From Candidatus Melainabacteria bacterium (GTDB taxonomy: Bacteria; Cyanobacteriota; Vampirovibrionia; Obscuribacterales; Obscuribacteraceae), in contig PLZS01000084.1 of assembly GCA_003153555.1 (NCBI GenBank), positions 1-64,000 of the forward strand: a DNA stretch of 64,000 nt, written 5' to 3'. Position numbers and translations under genes: made by a program. Positions 47,683 to 56,115 of the stretch are shown here, in pieces. The first letter of the stretch is position 1. Each line of letters starts with the position of its first letter. The notes beneath the pieces are model-generated. The model saw only the letters and a list, made by a program, of their open reading frames with translations, had not been told where the DNA came from and made no database searches.

Positions 47683-49476
47683 ATGGCTGTTTCACAATTT
47701 TTGCTCGACTCTGTCCTTCACGAGAAGTTTGGTCTGAATGAGTTCAGACCGAAACAACGCGAAGTCATCGACCTGGTGATGGAAGGTAAGCACGCGCTCG
47801 CGCTGCTACCCACAGGTTACGGCAAATCTCTTTGTTACCAGGTGCCGAGCCAGATCTTGCCAGGTACGACAATTGTTGTTTCACCTCTGATTGCACTGAT
47901 GCAAGATCAATTAAGTGGACTTTTAAGAAGAGGGATCCACAACGCAACACTGCTGAACAGCAGTGTTTCTCAAGATGAGTTGGACATTCGTTTCGGTGGC
48001 ATAAAAGCCGGCGTATTCAAACTTGTATATGTGGCACCAGAAAGATTCGAATCGCCACGATTTAGAAATTTGCTTCAACAAATTGATGTCTCGCTTCTCG
48101 TCATCGACGAAGCGCATTGTATTAGCCAGTGGGGCCACGACTTCCGACCGCAGTATCGCAACTTAAGCGGCTACATCCTCAGTCATCTAAAAGCCGCATC
48201 AGTTCTAGCGTTGACTGCTACAGCGACGCCGCAAGTGCAACGCGATATTATCCAATCACTGAACCAACCACACATGAACGTGGTGACTGGATCTTTTGAT
48301 CGACCCAACATTCGTTTTGAAGTAGAAGCAGTTGCAAACGCTGTTGAAAAGGACAAACATGTTTTTTCTTCGCTTAAAAGTGCACCAGCCCCTGCGATTG
48401 TTTACACAAGCAGCCGCAAAGAAGCAGAAGCGTTAAGCGAACGTATGCGCCAATCCGGCATCACCGCTGCCTGTTACCACGCGGGTCTGTCGGGCGATCA
48501 AAGACAACGGGCTCAAAAGCTTTTTGAAACCGACAAAGTTTCTGCCATTGTCTCTACTGTCGCCTTTGGCATGGGCGTCGACAAGGCAGACATTCGAAGA
48601 GTAATTCACTACAATCTGCCCGGGTCGCTTGAGAGCTACTATCAAGAAGCCGGAAGAGCCGGGCGTGATGGACAGACTGCCACATGCACTTTGCTGTATC
48701 AATCGAAAGATGTCTACACACAAAGATGGTTGATGGACCGAAACTTTCCATCTGCGCACCAGGTCGAAATTGCCTTTAAACTAATTGCCTCGGCTGGACT
48801 GACCCCAACTCGCATGAGCACGCTGCTAGATGATATGGATATTGCGGATTCAGCCTTGAACAGCGCGCTCGATCTGCTCAAACATTTACAGCTGATTGAC
48901 ACCACCCCTGATGGCGCCTTCCTGGCTCGCGTATCAAGTGGCACCATCGACATGTCTTCGCTCAATCAACGAAAATTGCGCCACTCCCAGCGCTTAGAGC
49001 AAATGATCAGATACGCTCAAGACAACATTTGCAGACGAAGGCAGATTTTGGGATACTTTGGCCAAATCAATGATCAATGCTCCGGATGCGACGTTTGTGA
49101 CCCACGCGAACGAGTCAGTGTGTCACTTCCTAAACCGACCGCTCGAACGATCAAAGCTGCTGGAGATGGGCAGACTAGCAACCTATCTGAAGCGATTTTA
49201 CAAATAGTTTTAGATTTGAACGGCAAAGTCGGACGCACAACTATTGCCCAGATCCTTACAGGCAGCGGCTCCAAGAAGTTAAAGGAAAAAGGTCTAGATC
49301 AAACTCCTTTCTTTGGACGGTTTAGTGTCTTCAAACAGGATCAATTACTCGCTTCTATTGATGAACTAATTTCGGACGGCGATTTAAAAGCAATTCCTGG
49401 CATGTACCCAAAGGTAGCCATTACAGCGAGTGGAACTCAAAAACTTGATTCGAAATCAACCGCAAGGTCAAGGTAA
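47683..49476 (+). CDS. recQ: ATP-dependent DNA helicase RecQ
   Basis: A 597-residue 3'-5' helicase for recombination and repair. Walker A 'PTGYGKS' (43-49), DEAH box (142-145) and the RecQ motif 'FRPKQREVI' near the N-terminus are intact. Helicase domain two has 'GMGVDKADIRRVIHYNLPGS'. The zinc site is the four-Cys cluster around residues 448-468 ('CSGCDVC'). A winged-helix RQC part follows. The last 100 residues are short compared with E. coli RecQ's HRDC region, and I see no clear HRDC. The next gene begins twelve bases later. Confidence 0.95.
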   Translation: MAVSQFLLDSVLHEKFGLNEFRPKQREVIDLVMEGKHALALLPTGYGKSLCYQVPSQILPGTTIVVSPLIALMQDQLSGLLRRGIHNATLLNSSVSQDELDIRFGGIKAGVFKLVYVAPERFESPRFRNLLQQIDVSLLVIDEAHCISQWGHDFRPQYRNLSGYILSHLKAASVLALTATATPQVQRDIIQSLNQPHMNVVTGSFDRPNIRFEVEAVANAVEKDKHVFSSLKSAPAPAIVYTSSRKEAEALSERMRQSGITAACYHAGLSGDQRQRAQKLFETDKVSAIVSTVAFGMGVDKADIRRVIHYNLPGSLESYYQEAGRAGRDGQTATCTLLYQSKDVYTQRWLMDRNFPSAHQVEIAFKLIASAGLTPTRMSTLLDDMDIADSALNSALDLLKHLQLIDTTPDGAFLARVSSGTIDMSSLNQRKLRHSQRLEQMIRYAQDNICRRRQILGYFGQINDQCSGCDVCDPRERVSVSLPKPTARTIKAAGDGQTSNLSEAILQIVLDLNGKVGRTTIAQILTGSGSKKLKEKGLDQTPFFGRFSVFKQDQLLASIDELISDGDLKAIPGMYPKVAITASGTQKLDSKSTARSR

Positions 49477-49488
49477 GGGCAGCGTCTA

Positions 49489-50226
49489 GTGGGAAAGGAT
49501 TCAGACAAATACGACGCCGACGAAATCCTCGCCTTAGCAACCGAGGCACTAACATCGAACGATCCGATCAAATCGGAAGAGATCTACAACACCATTGTTT
49601 TGAATGTGCAAAAAGCGTTTAACAACAATCAAAGGGATGTCGCTTCTGAATTGCAAAGGCTTTCAAAGAGCATCGAATCTTCTCGCACCACAGATGATTC
49701 ATTAGCCTTCAAGCAACGAACATGCGAAAGCATGCTCAAAATAAGCATGGCTGAACGGCATAAGGGCAAACCTGCTCCGGTGAGCGCGCCGGCAAAAGCA
49801 CCACTTCCGTTCAAGAGTTTAGAATACCTGTATGTAGGCACGAAAGACTTTGAATCAGACGTGCTGTATTACCGGGACACACTTAAAGGCGAACTAGTTT
49901 GGGCGTTCGAGAAATTCGGGGCTAAAGTTGCGGCCGTCCGGTTGGCGTATGGACCGTTAATTCTACTTGCGGACCACAAAAAGGCACCATCAATTGAACC
50001 GATCTTCTCAGTGGAGAACTTGGAACTAGAGATAAAGGAATTGAAAGAAAGAGGCGTCAAAGAACTTGATGGTCCGCTCCAAACTCCCAACGGACCGGCT
50101 TATTCTTTCCGCGACCCTAGCGGCAATCAATTCTCACTTCTGCAAAATGAACGACCTGAAGCGATGGAACGTGCCTACGCTGATAAGTCCAACAGCAGCG
50201 CGATTCGATTCCAGAGAATCAATTAG
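49489..50226 (+). CDS. VOC (glyoxalase-like) domain protein with helical N-terminal extension
   Basis: A 245-residue protein starting at GTG with AAGGG ten bases upstream. The first 100 residues are helical and charged, with no known domain. Residues 110-225 look like a vicinal-oxygen-chelate domain: 'YVGTKDFESDVLYYRDTL' at its start and 'YSFRDPSGNQFSLLQ' at its end, the latter being the typical glyoxalase/bleomycin-resistance end motif. Metal ligands are not obvious. It follows recQ closely and may share its transcript, without a clear functional link. Confidence 0.8.
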   Translation: MGKDSDKYDADEILALATEALTSNDPIKSEEIYNTIVLNVQKAFNNNQRDVASELQRLSKSIESSRTTDDSLAFKQRTCESMLKISMAERHKGKPAPVSAPAKAPLPFKSLEYLYVGTKDFESDVLYYRDTLKGELVWAFEKFGAKVAAVRLAYGPLILLADHKKAPSIEPIFSVENLELEIKELKERGVKELDGPLQTPNGPAYSFRDPSGNQFSLLQNERPEAMERAYADKSNSSAIRFQRIN

Positions 50227-51659
50227 CTTGCGGTATTGGTCTCTCCCGCTTTTTGATATGCAATGATCGACGAGACGTCCATCCCGCCTCCGGCACCCGT
50301 AGTGGTGGCACCACCGTCTCCACCGGCAGCCCAACCGCCCATCGCAAGATTGGCAATCATATACATAGGTTGATCAGGAACATTTTGTGTGGTTTGAGAT
50401 ACCTCATGCCCATTCAGATAGTAAGTGAGGCTTTTCCCTGGCTGCCAGTCCACCGTATAAGTGTTGTAGCTGTTTGATAAGGTTTGACCGGCAGGAAGAA
50501 TTCCGTCTGTGTTGACCCAGCCGCCGGTTTGTCCATTTGAGCCAGAGCCGTTAGTATAGTGGTTATTCACATGGTAGCTGTTGCTGCTTGAATCCGTTCC
50601 GCTGCTCCCGGTACCGTTTCCGAGGGCCTCCATAACATCGATCTCTGGCGGCCATGATAAATTTTGTGGCACCAGCCAAAATGATGGCCATGTATCACCA
50701 CCTGGTGGCAGTTTCGCTGCCATTGAAAAAACGCCACCAGTAAAGGCTTCTTTAGTCGAGACAATTCCTGAATTGTATTTACCATTGCCCGTGGATGTGG
50801 GATACAAAACCAGGTTTCCGTTCTCGACGATGGCGTTGTTTACCGTGTAGGTTTCGGCTTCGTTGTTAGCTGCATTAGTTGTGCTCCCCCACTTGAATGC
50901 TCCGTTTACAAACTGGCTCAAACCACCGCTGGCAAATTTGCTGTTGAACACTTGCGAATAGCCTTGACCATCAAGAGACGACGGCAAACCCGAATTGTCT
51001 ATACTGCCTGGCGTGCCGGGAGTCGGCGTGGTGCTGGTGCCACCACTGTCACTTCCGCTAATAGTTGGATCCGCTCCGCTTCCTGGCTTGTTACCTGGTA
51101 TCGCCGTATCCGACCGGTTAGCCGGCGCGCTCGGCGCTGTATCCGCTCCGTTTCCTGGCTTGTTACCTGGTATCGCCGTATCCGCCCCCGACGTATCCGG
51201 TACTATATTTGGTGCTCCGGGTGAAGCTGCGTGATGCCCAGTGTGTGACGTCGCCCCCTCATGACCATGCTCATGCTCATGTTCTTTGCGGGAGTCGCGG
51301 TCACTCTTATGCTTTGGATGCTCGTCATTATATTCGCGGTGCCTTTCATACTTCGGTTCGCTCGATTGATCTTTATGCTCATCTCTACTTGATTCACACC
51401 CCTTATGCTGAAGTCCATTTGCCCCCGAAGCCATGCCAGAACTCGAATCTGCTATCACACAATCAGGCAAGATATTGTTAGCAACCAGGTGTTTTGTCAC
51501 GGCTTGCAGAAATTTAGCTGCGTCTGCATTGTTGTGCGTCGATGCAGCTTGACTGATTTCGGCGCGGAAAAATTGACAAGCTTTGTTAGCGGTATCGTCG
51601 GTTTTATCATTACTGTTGATTTTTGCGGAATCGGTCGCATCTCGACTGTTGAATGTCAT
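50223..51659 (-). CDS. GH16-like glucanase with charged His-rich and repeat linker, no signal peptide
   Basis: A 478-residue protein. The C-terminal 230 residues are a GH16 laminarinase/lichenase-type domain with the catalytic signature 'EIDVME' (nucleophile Glu339, acid/base Glu344). Ahead of it are a helical region (1-75), a highly charged His/Glu/Lys segment ('KEHEHEHGHEG'), and an Ala/Pro/Gly linker in which 'SDTAIPGNKPG'-like units repeat. No signal peptide is seen, which is unusual for a GH16. The start ATG at 51659 has GAGGTG about eleven bases upstream; the longer frame has no good start. It ends four bases inside the VOC gene. Confidence 0.85.
   Translation of the reverse strand: MTFNSRDATDSAKINSNDKTDDTANKACQFFRAEISQAASTHNNADAAKFLQAVTKHLVANNILPDCVIADSSSGMASGANGLQHKGCESSRDEHKDQSSEPKYERHREYNDEHPKHKSDRDSRKEHEHEHGHEGATSHTGHHAASPGAPNIVPDTSGADTAIPGNKPGNGADTAPSAPANRSDTAIPGNKPGSGADPTISGSDSGGTSTTPTPGTPGSIDNSGLPSSLDGQGYSQVFNSKFASGGLSQFVNGAFKWGSTTNAANNEAETYTVNNAIVENGNLVLYPTSTGNGKYNSGIVSTKEAFTGGVFSMAAKLPPGGDTWPSFWLVPQNLSWPPEIDVMEALGNGTGSSGTDSSSNSYHVNNHYTNGSGSNGQTGGWVNTDGILPAGQTLSNSYNTYTVDWQPGKSLTYYLNGHEVSQTTQNVPDQPMYMIANLAMGGWAAGGDGGATTTGAGGGMDVSSIIAYQKAGETNTAS
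51075..51190 (+). repeat. Short direct DNA repeat inside the GH16-like gene
   Basis: Two copies of about 40 bases containing TGGCTTGTTACCTGGTATCG and CCGTATCCG (51077-51116 and 51147-51186), 70 bases apart. They encode the repeated 'DTAIPGNKPG' linker units. Such repeats can change copy number. Confidence 0.7.
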
Positions 51660-52114
51660 ATGTAAGAGCACCTCACGCCTGAGAAACTGGTAAACAAGAG
51701 TAAACGGACGTGAACGATACGACCGCTTTTCTATGGGGTTATGGCTATTGTGCAACGAACTAATGACAAACTGATGACGCGCCAGGCCGTCGAACGCTGC
51801 GTGTATTTTTTGGCATCGGCGCCTGATTAGCGTCGCTCGGTAGAAGATTAATTTGGCGAATTTTGTTGTTAATTCACAGTGCATTCTCCGTGTCCGAAAT
51901 GACTGTCAAGACAGGTAAACACTTACAGGTTAGGGGTTTACCTGTTTTTAACGTAAAGCAACCAGCCCTGGCGAGGATTTCGCGGTTGTGATTCAATGCT
52001 TTTAACGTACACTTAACAGACTGCTAACAAACCGCACAGATCTGATTTCGCGTCCTTTAGCCTCCATCGGGTGGCGACGCTACCCAATATATTTGATGTT
52101 CAGAGGGGTCATAA
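51660..52114. other. Divergent intergenic region with hairpin and GTAAAC motifs
   Basis: Holds promoters for the GH16-like gene (minus) and the amidase gene (plus). GTAAAC or its complement occurs at about 51690, 51701, 51915 and 51936. TTTTAACGTA occurs twice (51945-51954 and about 52001). A GC hairpin GGGTGGC-GAC-GCTACCC lies at about 52070-52086 in the amidase leader. No gene is seen. Confidence 0.4.
51911..51950 (+). terminator. Hairpin with T run (terminator or attenuator)
   Basis: Perfect ten-base stem ACAGGTAAAC/GTTTACCTGT (51911-51920, 51936-51945) with a 15-base loop, followed by TTTTA. In the plus direction it has terminator form, but no plus-strand gene ends just before it. It could be an attenuator or operator for the amidase gene. 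Confidence 0.4.
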
Positions 52115-53044
52115 ATGAAGTTGAACAAGACAATCCTTGCATCGCTTAGTGTGTTGACGGTTGCAATCAGCAGCGTGACGCCGACTGATGCCTTTGTCGG
52201 TCGCCTGGGCAGTCATTCAATCGGTACTATAAAGCGCTGGCAACAAGTAGTCGTGCGCAATGGTGGTCGTCTGTCTAGACACGGTGCGAAGGGTGCACAT
52301 ACTGTCTCTCGCTTGAACAGTAAGGGTATGCGCCTGATTGCGGGCAGGCATAAGCGCGGGAAAACACTAAAGGCAGCGAAGCGAATAGCTAAAGGACCTT
52401 CAAGCCCTTCCTACTTCTGGTCCGCTCCTACCACCATAGATTCTTTGCTGAGTGAGCAGACCAAGTCAATGATCGGGCAGGAATTTCGGAATGGTAGTTC
52501 CGAACAATACTCGCCTGCTAGTTTGATGCAAGCAAATGTTTTTGCAAATTGCCCGCTACATGGTGGTGTATTCAAGCGACGTGAAACAGTTAAAAACATC
52601 ATCTTACATTCAACGGAAACGGCTAGAGAAGCTGATGCGCAGAGAGTTATATTGAGCTGGAACAACAAGGGATTGCGCCATGCCGGTGCGCAGTTCGTAG
52701 TCGATCGCGATGGAGTCATATACTGCACTGCTGACCCCACATACGGTACCACTCACGTGGACAATAGAAGGACTAAGCGAGGAATCAACAACGATAATTC
52801 CATTGGTATAGAGATTGTGCGTACTGGTAAGCAGGAATATTCAGCGGAGCAAATGCAATCAGTGGTTTGCTTGGTTCGATATTTGCAAGAGCGATTTAAA
52901 GTGGCGGATAATCATATCTTGGGACACGGACAAGTGCAGCCAAGCGATCGGTCTGACCCGGTAAACTTCAACTGGCAGACATTTACAACCGACAAGGAAT
53001 TGCTGACACGCACGGCATACAGCAAACGCAACAATGACGGATAG
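52115..53044 (+). CDS. Exported N-acetylmuramoyl-L-alanine amidase (Amidase_2)
   Basis: A 309-residue exported enzyme (signal 1-26) that should cut the bond between muramic acid and the stem peptide. A basic region of about 100 residues, rich in Arg/Lys/Gly, precedes the catalytic domain. The zinc-amidase pattern is visible: His165 in 'IILHSTET', His271 in 'ILGHGQVQ' and Asp281 in 'SDRSDPVNFNW', with 'SIGIEIV' between. AGAGGGG lies nine bases before the ATG. The basic region could bind peptidoglycan or teichoic-like polymers. Confidence 0.88.
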   Translation: MKLNKTILASLSVLTVAISSVTPTDAFVGRLGSHSIGTIKRWQQVVVRNGGRLSRHGAKGAHTVSRLNSKGMRLIAGRHKRGKTLKAAKRIAKGPSSPSYFWSAPTTIDSLLSEQTKSMIGQEFRNGSSEQYSPASLMQANVFANCPLHGGVFKRRETVKNIILHSTETAREADAQRVILSWNNKGLRHAGAQFVVDRDGVIYCTADPTYGTTHVDNRRTKRGINNDNSIGIEIVRTGKQEYSAEQMQSVVCLVRYLQERFKVADNHILGHGQVQPSDRSDPVNFNWQTFTTDKELLTRTAYSKRNNDG

Positions 53045-53116
53045 TTAGGAACTCAACGTTTAATCTGCGCGCACCTCGGGAAAATTTCTTAGGTAGGATC
53101 ATCGCGAGGTCACGAT

Positions 53117-53521
53117 ATGAGCGCAGGGGACAGTGAGCAGCCAGTGAGCGCTGCGGCGGATCCAAAGGCTCTGAGAGCGTCATACTTTGAGAACGTCAAC
53201 GCGTCCTTCAAGCATATGCGTGAAGCGATGGAGACAGAGGGCAAGAAGCTCAGAGGCAATGACTATATATCTGTCTTGCTTCTGCCTATCGCATCCGTCA
53301 CTCTAGCCATTTGCTCTGCCATTCCCGGTGGACTTGCCATTCGCCCGTTCTTGGTGACGACCTTTTGTTTGGCATTGCTCTACTTCATTGGCGCCCGAAT
53401 CGGGATTCTGCGCGCATTGACACTTCGTCAAACGCATTTAGTACTGTCCATCATCAGCGCAACTTTCATGCTTGGCGCGACTTTCGCTTTGCTTATGTAT
53501 GAAATAATGAGGCAGCTCTAG
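53117..53521 (+). CDS. Small membrane protein of unknown function
   Basis: A 134-residue protein: about 50 soluble residues with an amphipathic helix, then three membrane helices (about 50-68, 73-92, 104-128). No known motif. ATG at 53117 has GAGGT seven bases upstream. It is followed immediately by the palindromic repeat cluster and a convergent gene. Confidence 0.7.
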   Translation: MSAGDSEQPVSAAADPKALRASYFENVNASFKHMREAMETEGKKLRGNDYISVLLLPIASVTLAICSAIPGGLAIRPFLVTTFCLALLYFIGARIGILRALTLRQTHLVLSIISATFMLGATFALLMYEIMRQL

Positions 53522-53523
53522 TA

Positions 53524-53666
53524 ATCCTAGGATAGTCTTCCGAGGAGGGCCTATGCACACTAGTGGGGGTCTGTCCGAGGAGGGCCTATGCAGCAAGCTG
53601 CTCGGCTCCTGCAGCCAAGCTGCTCGACTTATCCTAGGATAGTCTATGCAGCAAAGCTGCTCGACT
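53524..53666 (+). repeat. Cluster of REP-like palindromic units
   Basis: Between two convergent genes. Components: ATCCTAGGATAGTCT at 53524-53538 and 53631-53645; CCGAGGAGGGCCTATGCA at 53540-53557 and 53575-53592; and three GCAGC(A/C)AAGCTGCTCG units at about 53590-53607, 53611-53629 and 53648-53666. ATCCTAGGAT is itself palindromic. The unit also occurs once at 9674-9706. It could act as convergent terminators, or be a mobile REP/MITE-like family. Confidence 0.7.
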
Positions 53667-53669
53667 TTA

Positions 53670-55079
53670 TCAGGCTCGACAACGAAGGACGTAACTGTTT
53701 TCGTAGCGGCCACCGTCCGGAGCGATTCGCCCGTAGTGATCGTTGGCACCCGTTAATCCGCCCCTTGCATCTTTCGCGGTCACAACTACGATGTCGCCCC
53801 AATTTTTGCCGCCGTGTTGAGCAATTACGCTTCTGTTCCAACTCCGAACAATTATGTCGCCCTCTCTCGCCTGTGACATCGGTAGCTGATCAAAGTGACC
53901 ACTGCGTGCCATCTTCGCGCCCATGTCCCAAGCATTGCCTGAGCCCATAAACTGTCCATGACCAATCTTGGCCAGAGCCACTTGAACGCCTGCCGCACAC
54001 CTGCCTATCGTTCCCATGCCGCGAGCCGCCGCTAGTGCTGCATCCTTCAGCGCCATTGATAAGCCCGAAATAGGTCCATTACTCGGCTGTACGTCGGGAT
54101 TGTTTTCATATTGCTGACGTCGATCGTACGGATCCCTCTGCTGTCGATCGTCTTGCTGTCGATCGTATGGAACACTCCACTGTTGCCGATCGGACGGACT
54201 CCACTGTTGTCGATCGTACGGATTCCCCTGTTGTCGATCGTAAGGCTGATATGGATCTGCACCATTTTGCTGACGCTGATCGAAGTAAGCATCGCCGCCA
54301 TCATATCTGGTGCTACCTCTTCTCTGGTTTCCGTCGAATTGGTAAAGGTCTTGCGAGCGACCATCTCGATTTCCGTCTTGACCACCGCCGATAGGAATTT
54401 TGAGGTGCCATCCATCCTTGATCAGATTGGGATTTGATGCCAATGATGGATGTTCGGCTTTATTGGCATCAACGATGCCCTGGATCGCTTTCATGATGTC
54501 GCGTGCGCTGGCAGGCTCACCTGATTCCTTCAGAGCTTGACGAGCGATTTTCCACAAGCTGTCACCGGATCGAACCGTGTGATCCTGCATCTGCGAACCT
54601 GTCCGATCGCCGTGGGAGGGATCATCGATTCTAAAGTCATTCCGAGGATCCGCGTTTCTTTGATCCCCGCCGTTCCGAGGGTCAGCGTATCTTGGATCGC
54701 CGCCGTTGCGAGGATCGAAGGAGGGATCTAGACGAGGGTCAACATTGTTTCGCGGGGCTGGTCGGAAGCTTAGGTCTGCACCATATCTAGGGTCAATCTG
54801 ACCGGGAGCATACCGCGGATCGCCCCCATTGCGTGGATCAATCCTTGGATCTGCGTTGTAACGTAGGTCCGCTTCGTATCTGACACATCCGGCGTTTGCT
54901 CTCTGGTCTAAACTGATTTGCGGTAAAAATCTCTCAGCCTGAGCACCTATAAACCGATTTATACCGGCGCCGTCACGCAACAAAGCGATGCGGTCAACTG
55001 CGGGCAACTCAGCACGCTCGTGTCCATCCTGCGGTGTAACACGGTCAAATCTTTGGGGGGTGGAGTCGCGAGTACTCAT
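53670..55079 (-). CDS. LysM protein with DPR- and DRQQ-repeats and CHAP-like C-terminus
   Basis: A 469-residue protein with no signal peptide. Residues 70-150 repeat 'DPRNGGDPRYA' units. A LysM domain (166-230, 'HTVRSGDSLWKIARQAL') should bind peptidoglycan or chitin. A Tyr/Gln/Arg-rich stretch repeats 'PYDRQQ' (275-320). The C-terminal 125 residues look like a CHAP/NlpC-type hydrolase: 'GRCAAGVQVALAKIGHG' with Cys361, and a His near 'IAQHGGKNWGDIVVV'. It could be a wall hydrolase delivered by a secretion system or by lysis. The peptidase call is moderate. The ribosome site is weak. Confidence 0.75.
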   Translation of the reverse strand: MSTRDSTPQRFDRVTPQDGHERAELPAVDRIALLRDGAGINRFIGAQAERFLPQISLDQRANAGCVRYEADLRYNADPRIDPRNGGDPRYAPGQIDPRYGADLSFRPAPRNNVDPRLDPSFDPRNGGDPRYADPRNGGDQRNADPRNDFRIDDPSHGDRTGSQMQDHTVRSGDSLWKIARQALKESGEPASARDIMKAIQGIVDANKAEHPSLASNPNLIKDGWHLKIPIGGGQDGNRDGRSQDLYQFDGNQRRGSTRYDGGDAYFDQRQQNGADPYQPYDRQQGNPYDRQQWSPSDRQQWSVPYDRQQDDRQQRDPYDRRQQYENNPDVQPSNGPISGLSMALKDAALAAARGMGTIGRCAAGVQVALAKIGHGQFMGSGNAWDMGAKMARSGHFDQLPMSQAREGDIIVRSWNRSVIAQHGGKNWGDIVVVTAKDARGGLTGANDHYGRIAPDGGRYENSYVLRCRA

Positions 55080-55396
55080 TAGACACTTTGGGATTCTAGA
55101 AAGGTACAGACCGTAGGAGGTGGCTACAGCGGGGGGGCGTGCACCGAGGCACGAACGGACACAGTGACTGTATTTAGAGATTATGGAAAGGAGATTACCG
55201 AAACATTACTAAACAGGTCGAAACTGCATAGTAGTCGGGTCCTCTTGAAATATTCATGAGAACTGCCTTTGCCTTTTGGCGCACTTGTCTACAAAATCCT
55301 GGCTCAGCCGAGCAAAGATTTTCGCCTAGTTCATCTTTTCGCAAGCTAAGAGGGTAAACTGATTAAGCGAATCCAGGTTGCCCAACTAACGGTCGA
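55080..55396. other. Divergent intergenic region
   Basis: Separates the LysM gene (minus) and the response regulator gene (plus). It includes a G-run (about 55129-55136). I identify no promoter with confidence and no RNA gene. Confidence 0.35.
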
Positions 55397-56095
55397 ATGG
55401 CGAAGATTTTATTAGTCGAAGATGACACTGAGCTTGCAAGAAGCTTAGTCGATTGGCTTGAACTAGAACATCACAACGTCGAATATTGCGAGCGCGGGAA
55501 CGACGCCCTGGAGCGCTTGAAGTTTTTCGAATTTGACGTAGTAATTCTGGACTGGAACCTGCCTGAAGTCACTGGTATTGAAATCCTCAAGGAATTCAGA
55601 GACCGCGGTGGCATGACGCCTATCCTTTTGTTGACCGGACGAGACGGTGTGGCTGAGATCGAGATCGGGCTAAATGCCGGAGCCGACGATTACCTGACCA
55701 AGCCATGCAACGTGCGTGAGCTCTCCGCCCGCGTCAAGGCTTTGATGCGCAGACAAAATAAGGTCTACGAACAAGTTTTCAAAATTCGCGGTCTAGAGGT
55801 GGACATTCCCAAACACCGCGTTTCGAGGGAAGGTAAGGAAATAAAATTACAACCGAAAGAATTTTCCTTACTCGAATTTCTCCTTCGCAATCCCAACGAC
55901 GCCTTCAGTGTCGAATCCCTGCTTTCCAGAATTTGGAGTTCCGATTCTGACGCTTCACCAGATACGGTGCGAGTTTGCATTACTCGTTTGCGAAACAAAA
56001 TCGACGTTGCGGATCAGCCCTCGATTATTCGAACGGTTCATCGGATCGGCTACCAAATTGACTTGTTCGGAAATCCTCCAGAGCCTAAAGCCTAG
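55397..56095 (+). CDS. OmpR/PhoB-type response regulator
   Basis: A 232-residue two-domain regulator. The receiver keeps the acidic pair ('VEDD'), the phosphoacceptor Asp in 'VVILDWNLPEVTG' (about residue 52), Thr in 'LLLTGRDG' and Lys in 'YLTKPCNVREL'. The C-terminal domain (about 128-225) is a winged helix: 'LQPKEFSLLEFLLRNPN' and 'VRVCITRLRNKID'. No histidine kinase gene is in the window. It is convergent with the giant VirB6-like gene (21-base gap). Confidence 0.94.
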   Translation: MAKILLVEDDTELARSLVDWLELEHHNVEYCERGNDALERLKFFEFDVVILDWNLPEVTGIEILKEFRDRGGMTPILLLTGRDGVAEIEIGLNAGADDYLTKPCNVRELSARVKALMRRQNKVYEQVFKIRGLEVDIPKHRVSREGKEIKLQPKEFSLLEFLLRNPNDAFSVESLLSRIWSSDSDASPDTVRVCITRLRNKIDVADQPSIIRTVHRIGYQIDLFGNPPEPKA

Positions 56096-56115
56096 AAACT
56101 CTCATGGTTTCGAGC

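Noticed and set aside
50952-51234. Arg- and Pro-rich plus-strand frames over the GH16-like linker
   Set aside because: They are shadows of the repetitive linker on the opposite strand.
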